From Parabacteroides distasonis (GTDB lineage Bacteria > Bacteroidota > Bacteroidia > Bacteroidales > Tannerellaceae), in assembly GCA_021531385.1 (NCBI GenBank), contig JAFBIR010000002.1, forward strand, positions 1-64,000: a stretch of DNA of 64,000 nucleotides, read 5' to 3'. A program made the position numbers and the translations under genes. The notes under the pieces are model-generated. The model was not told the origin of the DNA, searched no databases, and saw only the letters and a program-made list of their open reading frames with translations. Below, one piece after another: positions 41,885 through 51,367 of the stretch. Every line of letters starts with the position of its first letter. Position 1 is the stretch's first letter.

Positions 41885-42886
41885 ATGCTATCTATGGAAA
41901 CTGAATTTTTCCCCCTTATTCTTTTAGGCGCAGCGGTATTGCTACTGTCTATATTTTTCTATTATGTGCCGTTCCTACTCTGGATCTCGGCTAAAGTATC
42001 CGGCGTGAATATCTCGCTGATTCAACTCTTTTTAATGCGTATCCGTAAAGTACCTCCCTATATCATTACCCGTGCGATGATCGAAGCCCATAAAGCGGGT
42101 TTGAAATCGTTGACGCGCGACGAATTGGAGGCCCACTACTTGGCAGGCGGTCACGTAGAGAAAGTGGTACACGCCTTGGTTTCTGCCTCCAAGGCCAACA
42201 TTGATCTTCCCTTTCAAATGGCAACCGCCATTGACTTGGCCGGACGTGACGTATTTGAGGCCGTACAAATGTCGGTCAATCCGAAAGTGATCGACACACC
42301 GCCGGTAACCGCCGTAGCGAAAGATGGTATCCAGTTGATTGCCAAGGCTCGTGTAACCGTCCGAGCCAACATCAAGCAATTGGTGGGCGGTGCCGGAGAG
42401 GAAACGATCTTGGCCCGTGTAGGTGAAGGCATAGTCTCTTCAATCGGTTCGTCAGACAGTCACAAGACGGTCTTGGAAAATCCTGACTCTATCTCTAAAT
42501 TGGTCTTGCGCAAGGGATTGGATGCCGGTACGGCTTTTGAGATTCTTTCAATTGACATCGCAGATATTGACATAGGTAAAAACATTGGTGCCTATCTGCA
42601 AATGGATCAAGCACAAGCGGATAAGAACATCGCCCAAGCCAAAGCCGAGGAGCGCCGTGCGATGGCTGTCGCCTTAGAGCAAGAGATGAAAGCCAAAGCG
42701 CAAGAGGCACGTGCCAAGGTGATTGAAGCCGAGGCTGAAGTACCCAAAGCAATGGCTGATGCCTTCCGTTCCGGCAATTTGGGCGTGATGGATTATTATA
42801 AAATGAAGAATATCGAGGCGGATACGTCGATGCGAGAGTCCATCGCTAAACCGGCTAATGCCCCGGCCAACAAACCGTTGAAATAA
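41885..42886 (+). CDS. floA: Flotillin-like protein FloA
   Basis: 333 aa. An N-terminal membrane hairpin ([20 protein letters not shown]), then the SPFH-like region ([21 protein letters not shown]) and a charged helical part rich in Ala/Glu/Lys ([20 protein letters not shown]). It organises membrane microdomains. ATG at 41885 or 41894. Downstream of the TPR/PD40 gene and 12 nt before the phosphorylase gene. Confidence 0.92.
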   Translation: MLSMETEFFPLILLGAAVLLLSIFFYYVPFLLWISAKVSGVNISLIQLFLMRIRKVPPYIITRAMIEAHKAGLKSLTRDELEAHYLAGGHVEKVVHALVSASKANIDLPFQMATAIDLAGRDVFEAVQMSVNPKVIDTPPVTAVAKDGIQLIAKARVTVRANIKQLVGGAGEETILARVGEGIVSSIGSSDSHKTVLENPDSISKLVLRKGLDAGTAFEILSIDIADIDIGKNIGAYLQMDQAQADKNIAQAKAEERRAMAVALEQEMKAKAQEARAKVIEAEAEVPKAMADAFRSGNLGVMDYYKMKNIEADTSMRESIAKPANAPANKPLK

Positions 42887-42898
42887 AAAGATACTACC

Positions 42899-43762
42899 AT
42901 GATCTCCCCTTCTGAACTAATCATCAATGCAGATGGCAGTGTTTTTCATCTGCATCTACGCCCGGAGCAATTAGCGGATCGGGTGATCCTGGTGGGCGAT
43001 CCCGCCAGGGTCTCCGTGATAGCCAAACGTTTCGAAAGCCAAACGTGTGAAGTCTGCAACCGTGAGTTTCATACCATCACTGGATATTACAAGGGCAAAC
43101 GCATCACGGTGGTCTCACACGGCATTGGCACAGATAATATCGACATCGTATTGAATGAGTTGGATGCCTTGGCCAACATCGATCTAACTACCCGCACGAT
43201 CAAGCCTGAGTTTCGTCAACTGACCTTGGTGCGCATTGGCACCTCCGGAGGATTACAACCTTACACCCCAATTGGCACCTATGTGGCCGCAGAACGCTCT
43301 ATCGGATTTGATGGTGTACTCTATTTCTATGCCCATTCTGAACAAATCCGAGATCTGCGCCTGGAAGAGGAGCTGCTGCGACAATTGGATTGGCAGCTGA
43401 CTGGGTTGAAGCCCTATGTAGTCCCAGCGGATCACTCACTGATTGAGCAGATTACACAAGGAGATATGCTGCGAGGCATGACCATCGCCGCCAACGGTTT
43501 TTATGGACCACAAGGACGTAAGTTGCGTTTAGATTTAGCTGATCCATTGCTCAACCAGAAGATAGAGGCTTTTGAGTTTGAGGGACAGCGAATCACAAAC
43601 TATGAGATGGAGAGTTCCTCGTTGGCAGGTTTGGCCGCATTGATGGGCCATCGTGCGATGACCGTCTGTTGTATCATCGCAGGGCGTGTCAGCCATAACA
43701 TGAAGACCGACTACGCCTCTGCGTTAGACAACTTGATTGACACGGTGTTAGAGCGTATCTAA
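42899..43762 (+). CDS. Nucleoside phosphorylase (uridine phosphorylase-like)
   Basis: 287 aa. PNP/UDP family signatures: VILVGDPARVSVIAKRF, VVSHGIGTDNIDIVLNEL, RIGTSGGLQ, and NYEMESSSLAGLAALMGH (substrate Glu/Met site). It cleaves nucleosides with phosphate, and uridine is the likeliest substrate. It converges with the nitroreductase gene, with 1 nt between the stops. Confidence 0.88.
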   Translation: MISPSELIINADGSVFHLHLRPEQLADRVILVGDPARVSVIAKRFESQTCEVCNREFHTITGYYKGKRITVVSHGIGTDNIDIVLNELDALANIDLTTRTIKPEFRQLTLVRIGTSGGLQPYTPIGTYVAAERSIGFDGVLYFYAHSEQIRDLRLEEELLRQLDWQLTGLKPYVVPADHSLIEQITQGDMLRGMTIAANGFYGPQGRKLRLDLADPLLNQKIEAFEFEGQRITNYEMESSSLAGLAALMGHRAMTVCCIIAGRVSHNMKTDYASALDNLIDTVLERI

Positions 43763-43763
43763 A

Positions 43764-44501
43764 CTATTCCGTCAAGAAACCCTGCTCTTTCAGTACCTGC
43801 AGGAAAACGGCAGAGAAATGGAGGTTGTTCGACTTCGTATAACGAATATCCGTGAAGACCTGCGCCAAAGTTTCTTTGCCATTTTCTGCTACAAATCGCT
43901 GGTTGACAGCCAATGCCTCCTTCTCCGCATAGAGGGCATCAATCAACTCTGGTGTATAATCCACATACCGCTCAGTATGTAAAATAGCCGCCAATGGCAA
44001 CCGTTCGGATTGTGCAGGCAATGGTGCAGCGGGATAACCCACGGTCACTGTCACGATAGGTACCACCAGGCGAGGCAGATCCAAAACCTTGATAATCTGA
44101 TCCACATTATAGGTAGTCGTTCCCAAATAACAAATGCCTAATCCCTGCTCCTCTGCGGCATCACAAAAGCTCTGCGCAAAAAGCATCGCATCAATCGTAG
44201 CGGCGATAAAGGTCTGGAAATTATCAAATCCAGCCTCCGCTTTCCGACAAAAGGCCCATTTCACAAAACGATTCACATCCGCGCAAAAGGTCAACACCAC
44301 CGGGGCACTTGTAACCATCGGTTGATTAAAATGAGCTGGAGCCAAACGCTGCTTCTGATCAGCGTCTCGTGTTACCACCACACTGTATAACTGCATGTTG
44401 CCAGTGTTAGAAGCCTGCATGGCCACCGTCAGTAACTCATTCAGCAATGTTTCCGGAATATCCTGATTGGTATATTGGCGAATTGTCCGCCTGGTTTTCA
44501 T
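43764..44501 (-). CDS. NADPH-dependent nitroreductase-family oxidoreductase
   Basis: 245 aa from ATG 44501 (KTRRTIRQYTNQDI); a GTG at 44510 gives only three extra residues. FMN-binding RRTIRQY, ASNTGNMQLYSVVV and GLGICYLGTTTYN match the NfsA/FRP group. It probably reduces quinones, nitro groups or flavin. It is transcribed from a promoter interlocked with that of the DUF362 ferredoxin gene. Confidence 0.88.
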   Translation of the reverse strand: MKTRRTIRQYTNQDIPETLLNELLTVAMQASNTGNMQLYSVVVTRDADQKQRLAPAHFNQPMVTSAPVVLTFCADVNRFVKWAFCRKAEAGFDNFQTFIAATIDAMLFAQSFCDAAEEQGLGICYLGTTTYNVDQIIKVLDLPRLVVPIVTVTVGYPAAPLPAQSERLPLAAILHTERYVDYTPELIDALYAEKEALAVNQRFVAENGKETLAQVFTDIRYTKSNNLHFSAVFLQVLKEQGFLTE

Positions 44502-44517
44502 ACTTTCCACGTCTTAA

Positions 44518-44548
44518 TTGATGATTTATGATTTTTATTGTACATTTG
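44518..44548 (+). promoter_or_regulatory. Promoter of the DUF362 ferredoxin gene
   Basis: TTG (44518-44520), exactly 20 nt, then TACATTTG (44541-44548). The predicted start is near 44555, giving a 5' UTR of about 69 nt. Confidence 0.75.
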
Positions 44549-44554
44549 TGGTCA

Positions 44555-44585
44555 CAAACTTAGCATAAATAACAGAACAGAACAA
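44555..44585 (-). promoter_or_regulatory. Promoter of the nitroreductase gene
   Basis: On the minus strand: TTG (44585-44583), exactly 20 nt, then TAAGTTTG (44562-44555). The predicted start is near 44548. Its -7 box is 6 nt from the -7 box of the opposite promoter, so RNA polymerase cannot occupy both at once. Confidence 0.75.
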
Positions 44586-44623
44586 TTATAATTCACTATT
44601 TATAGTTTATAAATCTAAGAAAT

Positions 44624-45736
44624 ATGTCATCCAAAGTTTATTTTACGAATCTGCGCACCAACCCCAGCAGCAACCTGCTCGACAAGATGGAGCGCTTGGT
44701 TAAGAGAGCAGGTATCGCCAACATCGACTTCAAGAATCAGTTCGTAGCGATCAAGATCCATTTTGGAGAGCCGGGCAACTTGGCCTATATCCGTCCGAAC
44801 TATGCCGCCCGTATGGTCCGACTGATCCGCAGCTTAGGCGGCAAACCCTTCTTGACCGATAGTAATACACTTTATTCCGGAGGACGTTCCAATGCGGTCG
44901 ATCATCTGAAAGCGGCCATGGAGAATGGCTTCAACCCTATTTCAGCCGATTGCAATGTGATCATCGCCGATGGCTTGAAAGGTACGGACTACCGGGAGAT
45001 CGAGATCGACGGAAAGTATTGCAAGGCTCCGAAAATAGGTGCAGCCATCGCAGATGCAGACATCGTAATCAGCATGAACCACTTCAAAGGCCATGAGCAA
45101 GCTGGCTTTGGAGGTGCACTGAAGAACCTGGGTATGGGTAGTGCCAGTGTGGGCGGTAAATTGGAGTTGCACAGTGCTTCCCAACCCAAAATCAACACCG
45201 ACAACTGCATTGGCTGTAACATCTGCGTGAAGCATTGCGCCCACGATGCTATCCATCTGAACAATCGCAAGGCCGAGATAGACTACACTAAGTGCGTAGG
45301 TTGCGGCCAGTGCGTAGCGCTTTGCCAGCATGAGGCCGCCGTCGTGGCCGATTGGGACACCTCCGAGCACTTGAACTACAAGATTGACGAATACTCGAAA
45401 GCGGTCTTGAAAGGCAAGCCAAATTTCCACATCAGCTTCATCATGAACGTCTCTCCCGAGTGCGACTGCTGGAACCACAATGACGCAGCCATCGTACCAG
45501 ACTTGGGTATCGCAGCCTCTTTCGATCCGGTAGCGCTCGACCAAGCTTGTGCCGATATGGTGATAAACGCACCGATCTTGGGTGGTAGCAAACTGGCAGA
45601 GAGCCATCCGCACGAGCATTTGGAGGGTGAGGACAAGTTCCACTTGATCCATCCGGACACCAACTGGAAGGCTGGCTTAGACTATGCGGAAGAGATCGGT
45701 TTGGGCACAAAGGCGTACGAGTTGATTAACGTATAA
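44624..45736 (+). CDS. DUF362 domain protein with 4Fe-4S ferredoxin domain
   Basis: 370 aa. The DUF362 part (KIHFGEPGNLAYIRPN, TDSNTLYSGGRSNAVDHL, NHFKGHEQAGFGGALKNLG) encloses two ferredoxin motifs, CIGCNICVKHCAHD and CVGCGQCVALCQHE (near 195-235). It is cytoplasmic and probably an electron carrier or low-potential redox enzyme. Its promoter interlocks with the nitroreductase promoter, and mnmE follows after 16 nt. Confidence 0.92.
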   Translation: MSSKVYFTNLRTNPSSNLLDKMERLVKRAGIANIDFKNQFVAIKIHFGEPGNLAYIRPNYAARMVRLIRSLGGKPFLTDSNTLYSGGRSNAVDHLKAAMENGFNPISADCNVIIADGLKGTDYREIEIDGKYCKAPKIGAAIADADIVISMNHFKGHEQAGFGGALKNLGMGSASVGGKLELHSASQPKINTDNCIGCNICVKHCAHDAIHLNNRKAEIDYTKCVGCGQCVALCQHEAAVVADWDTSEHLNYKIDEYSKAVLKGKPNFHISFIMNVSPECDCWNHNDAAIVPDLGIAASFDPVALDQACADMVINAPILGGSKLAESHPHEHLEGEDKFHLIHPDTNWKAGLDYAEEIGLGTKAYELINV

Positions 45737-45752
45737 TTCGAAGATCGACCGA

Positions 45753-47132
45753 ATGAGTACCATTTGTGCTATTTCTACAGCTCCAGGCACAGGAGGAATC
45801 GCCGTCATCCGGGTCTCAGGCTCGGAGGCGATTCGCCTGTCTGAACGTATCTTTCATGCACGTAATGCCCAAAAGCAATTGAGCCATTTAGCGGGAGGTA
45901 CCTTGACCTATGGCCAAGCCTTCAATTTGCAAGGAGAACTGATAGATGAGGTGGTGGCCGCACTCTTCCGGGCACCCCACTCATTTACGGGCGAAGACAC
46001 GGTGGAGCTCAGCTGTCATGGCTCACTCTTCATCCAACAGCAACTGTTGCAAGCTCTGATTGACGCAGGTTGCCGCTTAGCAGAACCGGGAGAGTTCACC
46101 CGCAGGGCCTTTCTGAATGAGAAAATGGATTTAAGCCAAGCCGAGGCGGTAGCCGATTTGATTGCCTCCACTTCGGCTGGGCAACATCGTTTAGCGCTCA
46201 ACCAAATGCGAGGGGGATTCAGTCGAGAGCTGACCCAACTGCGTGATCAGCTGCTGCACATCACTTCCCTTATGGAGTTAGAGTTGGATTTCAGCGACCA
46301 TGAAGATTTGGAGTTTGCCGATCGCAGTGAACTGACAACCTTGGCCGACCATATTGAAACTAAAATCGCCCAATTGGTCAACTCTTTCAGCGTAGGCAAT
46401 GCCATAAAGAATGGTACACCAGTAGCTATCATTGGTGAGACCAATGCGGGTAAATCCACATTGTTGAATGCGCTTTTGGGAGAAGAGAAAGCCATCGTCA
46501 GTGATATTCATGGTACCACACGTGATGTGATTGAAGACACGATCAACCTCTCTGGTCACCTTTTTCGATTCATCGACACAGCTGGTATCAGACAAACGAC
46601 CGACACCATCGAATCATTGGGCATCGCTCGTAGCTTCAAAGCGTTAGACAAGGCTCAGATCGTTATCTTGATGGATGATCTTTCCTGTCCTCTGGCTAAC
46701 TTTGAGCACTTTCTGGAGCAAATAACCCCTCACCTCAATCATCAGCATGTAATCGTCGCACACAACAAGTGTGATCTCTGCAGTGAGGAGACGAACCGAG
46801 GCTCACTTCCTAACAGTTGGTCTCAAGTATATATCTCCGCAAAGGAGCAAACAGGCATCGACCAACTCCGTGAGCGATTGGTTAAGGCAGCCCAATTGCC
46901 CGACCTGCAAGCAGGCGACATCATTATCAGCAATATGCGTCATTACGAAGCCCTCACTCATGCGTTGGAAGCTATCCAGCGTGTACAAACCGGCTTGCAA
47001 ACCCAACTCTCAGGCGACTTCATTTCACAAGATCTCCGCGAGTGCATCTTCCACCTTAGTGACATAATCGGAGAAGTCACTACCGATCAGGTACTTGGTA
47101 ATATCTTCAGTCGATTCTGCATCGGAAAGTAG
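45753..47132 (+). CDS. mnmE: tRNA modification GTPase MnmE
   Basis: 459 aa. An N-terminal tetrahydrofolate-binding domain starts DTICAISTAPGTGG-like (here TICAISTAPGTGGIAVIRV), then a helical domain with an inserted G domain: G1 GETNAGKSTL (near 228), HGTTRDV, DTAGIR, NKCD. The C-terminal FCIGK carries the conserved catalytic cysteine motif. With MnmG it modifies wobble uridine in tRNA. Confidence 0.97.
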   Translation: MSTICAISTAPGTGGIAVIRVSGSEAIRLSERIFHARNAQKQLSHLAGGTLTYGQAFNLQGELIDEVVAALFRAPHSFTGEDTVELSCHGSLFIQQQLLQALIDAGCRLAEPGEFTRRAFLNEKMDLSQAEAVADLIASTSAGQHRLALNQMRGGFSRELTQLRDQLLHITSLMELELDFSDHEDLEFADRSELTTLADHIETKIAQLVNSFSVGNAIKNGTPVAIIGETNAGKSTLLNALLGEEKAIVSDIHGTTRDVIEDTINLSGHLFRFIDTAGIRQTTDTIESLGIARSFKALDKAQIVILMDDLSCPLANFEHFLEQITPHLNHQHVIVAHNKCDLCSEETNRGSLPNSWSQVYISAKEQTGIDQLRERLVKAAQLPDLQAGDIIISNMRHYEALTHALEAIQRVQTGLQTQLSGDFISQDLRECIFHLSDIIGEVTTDQVLGNIFSRFCIGK

Positions 47133-47138
47133 TATCTC

Positions 47139-47714
47139 TCAACCCTCCACCTCCTCTACTGCACCATTAACAAGGCGGTAGCATTGGCCACTTTCTGGGC
47201 AGCAAGCTAAGCCAGAACGATCAAAAGAGAGACGGTGCCCATAGGCACTCACCCACCCTATCTGACGGGAGGGATTACCCACCACCAACGCATAAGGAGG
47301 CACATCTTTCGTAACAACCGCACCTGCCCCTACCATGGCATAACGTCCAATCGTATGGCCACAGACAATGGTCGCATTGGCACCAATGGATGCACCTCGC
47401 TCCACCCGAGTCTTCCGGAACTGATCTTTACGTACAATCGCACTACGAGGATTGATCACATTGGTAAACACACAGCTGGGGCCTAAGAAGACATCATCTT
47501 CACAGGTCACACCTGTGTAGATCGAAACATTGTTCTGCACTTTCACGCCATTTCCCAACACAACACCCGGAGAAACGACCACATTCTGCCCAATGTTGCA
47601 TCGCTCCCCAATGCGACAGCCCTGCATAATATGACTGAAATGCCAAATACGGGTGCCCTCTCCTATCTCACACCCGGCATCCACTACCACTGTTTGATCT
47701 GCTTGATAGGCCAT
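47139..47714 (-). CDS. Hexapeptide-repeat acyltransferase (WbbJ/WlbB-like)
   Basis: 191 aa left-handed beta-helix protein with many [LIV]-G-x4 hexapeptides ([36 protein letters not shown]). Related enzymes N-acetylate UDP-amino sugars during polysaccharide synthesis. It follows the RsmI-like gene by 10 nt on the minus strand. Confidence 0.88.
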   Translation of the reverse strand: MAYQADQTVVVDAGCEIGEGTRIWHFSHIMQGCRIGERCNIGQNVVVSPGVVLGNGVKVQNNVSIYTGVTCEDDVFLGPSCVFTNVINPRSAIVRKDQFRKTRVERGASIGANATIVCGHTIGRYAMVGAGAVVTKDVPPYALVVGNPSRQIGWVSAYGHRLSFDRSGLACCPESGQCYRLVNGAVEEVEG

Positions 47715-47724
47715 AAGCTTATAT

Positions 47725-48429
47725 CTATTTATATATAAGGAAAATCGTTGGACGTTTACTTAAATCGGGCAACTTACCTGCCCACTCCTTGATTGGACGT
47801 GTCCGGATAAACTCGTCCGCACAAGTCAAGTTAGAGGCAATACAGAGTTTGGTTGAAGGGCGACAAGTGCGAACCAACTCCTCCGCTAATTTATTGTTGC
47901 GATAGGGAGTCTCTATGAAAAGTTGCGTCTGGCTCTCTGTATAGATACGTCCCTCCAACTTTTTGATCATCGCTGTTCGGGCTCCCGCCTCGATAGGTAA
48001 ATAACCATGGAAAGCAAAACTCTGCCCATTGAATCCCGATCCCATCACGGAAAGCAAGATGGAGGAAGGTCCCACCAAAGGAACCACTGGATACCCTTTT
48101 CGTTGGGCGATAGCCACCACATCCGCACCCGGATCAGCCACAGCCGGACAGCCGGCCTCTGAGATCACCCCTATAGACTCCCCCTTAGCCAAGGGCGCTA
48201 AATAGCCCGCCACCTGATCGGATGAGGTATGCTTGTTCAACTCATAAAAGGTCAGCTCATCAATCACAAGCGAGGGCTCTTCCCGCTTCAAGAAGCGACG
48301 AGCCGTCCGCACATTCTCCACGATAAAATGACGAATCGAAAGAATCACCTCCCGGTTATAAGCCGGAAAGACACGATCATGTGCCGTATCTCCCAGCGTG
48401 GTAGGAATCAAGAAAAGAGATGCACTCAT
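47725..48429 (-). CDS. RsmI-family SAM-dependent methyltransferase
   Basis: 234 aa tetrapyrrole-methylase fold. [17 protein letters not shown] at the start, [17 protein letters not shown] near 90 and [20 protein letters not shown] are the SAM-binding signatures shared with RsmI (16S rRNA C1402 2'-O-methyltransferase). It is shorter than classical RsmI, as is common for the Bacteroidetes branch, so the exact target is uncertain. A minus-strand -7-like TACTTTCG lies at 48454-48447. Confidence 0.85.
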   Translation of the reverse strand: MSASLFLIPTTLGDTAHDRVFPAYNREVILSIRHFIVENVRTARRFLKREEPSLVIDELTFYELNKHTSSDQVAGYLAPLAKGESIGVISEAGCPAVADPGADVVAIAQRKGYPVVPLVGPSSILLSVMGSGFNGQSFAFHGYLPIEAGARTAMIKKLEGRIYTESQTQLFIETPYRNNKLAEELVRTCRPSTKLCIASNLTCADEFIRTRPIKEWAGKLPDLSKRPTIFLIYK

Positions 48430-48455
48430 ATACGCAATGTTTTACGCGAAAGTAG

Positions 48456-48463
48456 TACTTTTG
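48456..48463 (+). promoter_or_regulatory. -7 element for the RsmF-like gene
   Basis: TACTTTTG fits TAnnTTTG. Transcription would start near 48470, which fixes the ATG at 48485 as the real start and excludes the longer frame from 48398. It lies back-to-back with the RsmI-like promoter (CGAAAGTA at 48447-48454). Confidence 0.6.
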
Positions 48464-48484
48464 CGGCAAACAAACCGAATAAGA

Positions 48485-49885
48485 ATGGCACTTCCTACAG
48501 ATTTTGTGACCCGCACACAGGCTTTATTGGGCGAGGCTTATCCGCTCTTTGAGGCCGCTCTCCAAACGACACCTCCCGTAAGCCTCCGTATAAATAAGGC
48601 TAAAGGCACCACGATTCCACAAGGAGGAAACCCGGTAGCCTGGTGCGAGACAGGCTTTTACCTACCTGAGCGCCTTACCTTTACGTTTGACCCCCTGTTT
48701 CATGCGGGCGCTTATTATGTACAAGAGGCCTCTTCGATGTTTTTGGAGCAGGTGATAAAGGCTTATGTAAAAGAGTCTGTTCGTTGCCTTGATCTTTGTG
48801 CTGCACCGGGTGGGAAATCCACGCTTTTAGCCGGATGCCTCCCGAAAGGAAGCCTTTTGGTCAGCAACGAGGTGATTCGCTCGCGCAGTTATGTTTTGGC
48901 GGAGAATATGGCCAAATGGGGAAATCCCAACTGTGTAGTGCTCAACAATGATCCTGCAGCTATCGGAGAAGCATTGCCCCACTTCTTTGATCTGATAGTA
49001 GCCGATGTGCCCTGCTCAGGAGAGGGCATGTTTCGGAAAGATAGCGACAGTGCCGGTGAGTGGAGCGTAGAACATGTGCAACTGTGCGCAGCCCGTAGCC
49101 GTCGGATCATTCATGATGTATGGGAAGCTCTGAGACCCGGTGGATTACTGGTCTATAGCACTTGCACCTACAACACAGAGGAGGACGAGGAGAACATCCA
49201 CTATTTAGTGGAAACGTTTGGCGCAGAATCGTTAATAATCCCGATACCGGAGGCTTGGCAAATCTGCGGTCCCTTGCGCTATGCACATCCCGTCTATCGT
49301 TTCTTCCCACACCGCATTCCAGGCGAGGGGTTCTTCTTAGCAGTCTTACGCAAAAAAGAGGAGGAGATCAGCCCTCGCAAAACTAAACGGAAAAAGGAGA
49401 AGGGCAAAGCGACACCCGCCATTCCCGCTCAAGCGACACACTATCTGCAAGAACCGGAATGTTTCCAATTCGCTTGGAGAGGCACTCAGCTGATCGCCTA
49501 TCCCAAAGCCTTGGCTGAATCGATTCAGCAACTAATAGATAGTTCACTGCGTCCCCTATCCATGGGTATTTTCCTTGGTGAGCTGAAAGGGAAAGACCTA
49601 ATTCCCTCCGAAGAATTGGCCCTTAGCACCGCCCTCAACCCGGAGGCATTCCCGAAGGTAGAGTTGACTTGGGAAGAGGCCATTCGATACCTACGCAAGG
49701 AGGCGATTACCCTGCCTTTGGAGGTTCCAAGAGGCAATGTGATCGTAAGCTACCAAGGCTATCCGTTGGGATTTGTCAAGCATTTAGGGAATCGTTCCAA
49801 CAACCTCTATCCTGCTGAGTGGCGTATCCGCAGCAGTCACCTGCCCGAGGAGGTGAAGCTCTTTGATGCGGATGAAACAAAATAG
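48485..49885 (+). CDS. rRNA (cytosine-C5) methyltransferase, RsmF/NOL1-NOP2-Sun family
   Basis: 466 aa from ATG 48485 (ALPTDFVTRTQALLGE). SAM-binding LCAAPGGKST (near 112), catalytic DVPCSGEGMFRKD, and the second cysteine motif YSTCTYNTEEDE. A C-terminal extension (about 310-466) includes the RsmF-type GYPLGFVKHLGNRSNNLYP. It methylates a cytosine in 16S rRNA. Confidence 0.92.
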   Translation: MALPTDFVTRTQALLGEAYPLFEAALQTTPPVSLRINKAKGTTIPQGGNPVAWCETGFYLPERLTFTFDPLFHAGAYYVQEASSMFLEQVIKAYVKESVRCLDLCAAPGGKSTLLAGCLPKGSLLVSNEVIRSRSYVLAENMAKWGNPNCVVLNNDPAAIGEALPHFFDLIVADVPCSGEGMFRKDSDSAGEWSVEHVQLCAARSRRIIHDVWEALRPGGLLVYSTCTYNTEEDEENIHYLVETFGAESLIIPIPEAWQICGPLRYAHPVYRFFPHRIPGEGFFLAVLRKKEEEISPRKTKRKKEKGKATPAIPAQATHYLQEPECFQFAWRGTQLIAYPKALAESIQQLIDSSLRPLSMGIFLGELKGKDLIPSEELALSTALNPEAFPKVELTWEEAIRYLRKEAITLPLEVPRGNVIVSYQGYPLGFVKHLGNRSNNLYPAEWRIRSSHLPEEVKLFDADETK

Positions 49886-49910
49886 CGTGTTTCTATTTGG
49901 GCTGAAAGGC

Positions 49911-49941
49911 TTGCACATCCAAATTCTTTTCAGTACGTTTG
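49911..49941 (+). promoter_or_regulatory. Promoter of the esterase gene
   Basis: TTG (49911-49913), exactly 20 nt, TACGTTTG (49934-49941): a near-ideal Bacteroidetes promoter, about 54 nt before the start codon at 49995. Confidence 0.75.
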
Positions 49942-49994
49942 CGGCACTTTAGACTAAGTTTATTTTATTATTCACAAACAATTTTATCTGTTCT

Positions 49995-51191
49995 ATGATG
50001 AAGAAGTTAACTTTTTTGGCACTTTTCACATTCCTCAGTGCCACTTCGTTTGCCCAGCAAGCGCTGTTTGGTGGACAAAACGTCATCTCTCCGGAGGTGC
50101 ATCCGGACAATACCGTGACATTCCGATTCATGGCTCCCAAGGCTGTGAAAGTACAAGTAACCGGTGATTTCCTGCCGACACAAAAAGCTGAGACTCCCTT
50201 TGGCATGGCCGATGTACCCGGATCCGTGGATCTCAAAGAGGGGAAAGAGGGTATTTGGGAATACACGACCCCCAATCCCCTTCCCTCTGAGTTGTACAGC
50301 TACTCATTTATCGTGGACGGTTTGAAAACCACCGACCCGAACAATGTCTATCTGAATCGTGACGTAGCATCCGTAACCAACATTTTCATCACGAAGGGTG
50401 GCCAAGGCGATTATTACAGTGTAAATAAGGTACCGCATGGCACCGTAGCTCGCCGTTGGTATGACAGTCCGACATTGGGCATGAGCCGTCGAGTAACCAT
50501 CTACACCCCAGCAGGCTATGAGACAAGTGGAAAAAAATATCCAGTATTCTACCTGTTACATGGTATGGGTGGAGACGAGGAGGCTTGGATCGCTTTGGGA
50601 CGTACCGCACAGATCATGGATAACCTGATCGCTCAGGGCAAGGCTGAGCCAATGATCGTGGTGATGACCAACGGCAATGTCGATCAAGAGGCAGCTCCGG
50701 GTGAGTCCAGCTTAGGGCTGTACAAACCGAACATGCAGTTGCCCAAGACCATGGAGGGTAGTTTCGAGAGCTCATTCCCCGATGTTGTGAAATTTATAGA
50801 GAGCAACTACCGGGTAGATAAGAAGAAAGCCAAACGTGCGATCGCCGGTTTGTCTATGGGAGGTTTCCACTCGCTCCACATCTCTAAGCAATACCCGGAT
50901 ATGTTCGACTATGTGGGACTTTTCTCAGCCGCCATCCTGCCGAGAGAGGATTCTGAGTCACCCATCTACCAAGACATGGATAGCAAGTTGAAGATCCAGT
51001 TCAGCAAGAAGCCGAAACTCTATTGGATCGCTATCGGCAAGACAGACTTCTTGTACAAGAACAATGTGGATTACCGCAAGAAGTTGGATGACAACGGTTA
51101 CAAGTATGAATATTATGAGAGCGAGGGTGGCCATATCTGGAAGAACTGGCGAATCTACCTGACTGAGTTCGCTCCGAAACTCTTCAAATAA
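49995..51191 (+). CDS. Secreted esterase (enterochelin/feruloyl esterase D-like) with N-terminal E-set domain
   Basis: 398 aa. Signal peptide (KKLTFLALFTFLSATSFA), then an Ig-like/CBM48-type domain (about 25-125: VTFRFMAPKAVKVQVTGDF, LYSYSFIVDG). The alpha/beta-hydrolase domain follows: YPVFYLLHGMGGDEEAW, nucleophile AGLSMGGFHS, and a C-terminal histidine in EGGHIWKNW. It probably hydrolyses ester side groups of plant polysaccharides in the periplasm or at the surface. Start 49995 or 49998 (tandem ATGs). A REP-like hairpin follows at 51204-51233. Confidence 0.88.
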   Translation: MMKKLTFLALFTFLSATSFAQQALFGGQNVISPEVHPDNTVTFRFMAPKAVKVQVTGDFLPTQKAETPFGMADVPGSVDLKEGKEGIWEYTTPNPLPSELYSYSFIVDGLKTTDPNNVYLNRDVASVTNIFITKGGQGDYYSVNKVPHGTVARRWYDSPTLGMSRRVTIYTPAGYETSGKKYPVFYLLHGMGGDEEAWIALGRTAQIMDNLIAQGKAEPMIVVMTNGNVDQEAAPGESSLGLYKPNMQLPKTMEGSFESSFPDVVKFIESNYRVDKKKAKRAIAGLSMGGFHSLHISKQYPDMFDYVGLFSAAILPREDSESPIYQDMDSKLKIQFSKKPKLYWIAIGKTDFLYKNNVDYRKKLDDNGYKYEYYESEGGHIWKNWRIYLTEFAPKLFK

Positions 51192-51203
51192 AGTAACTTT
51201 CGT

Positions 51204-51233
51204 GTAGAGACATTGGGCGCAATGTCTCTACAT
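51204..51233. repeat. REP-like perfect hairpin
   Basis: TGTAGAGACATTG (51204-51216) and CAATGTCTCTACA (51221-51233) form a 13-bp perfect stem with a GGCG loop, 12 nt after the esterase stop. The TGTAGAGAC...GTCTCTACA form resembles dispersed palindromes seen in many genomes. It may also act as a terminator or mRNA 3' end stabiliser. Confidence 0.75.
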
Positions 51234-51250
51234 TTGCCTCTCCAACGCAG

Positions 51251-51310
51251 CGAGTAAGTTTTCAACAATTCGGGTAATTTATCAACAAAACCAGCAATGT
51301 TTCGACTTAG
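51251..51310. repeat. 20-bp tandem repeat, three degenerate units
   Basis: Units at 51251, 51271 and 51291, each 20 nt: CGAGTAAGTTTTCAACAATT, CGGGTAATTTATCAACAAAA, CCAGCAATGTTTCGACTTAG. They resemble the 22-bp units at 18574-18661 (CGAGCAATGTTTTC...). Intergenic, between the esterase and parA. Confidence 0.6.
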
Positions 51311-51336
51311 CCCTGTGTGATTCGTGTTTTAATGTG

Positions 51337-51344
51337 TAGTTTTG
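51337..51344 (+). promoter_or_regulatory. -7 element of the parA operon
   Basis: TAGTTTTG fits TAnnTTTG, 24 nt before the ATG at 51368. It excludes the upstream in-frame start at 51317. Confidence 0.55.
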
Positions 51345-51367
51345 TCCCATTATTTAATAGGTATTGT

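Noticed and set aside
48398-48484. Longer start for the RsmF-like protein
   Set aside because: The -7 promoter element at 48456-48463 lies inside this extension, and the residues before ATG 48485 are not family-like.
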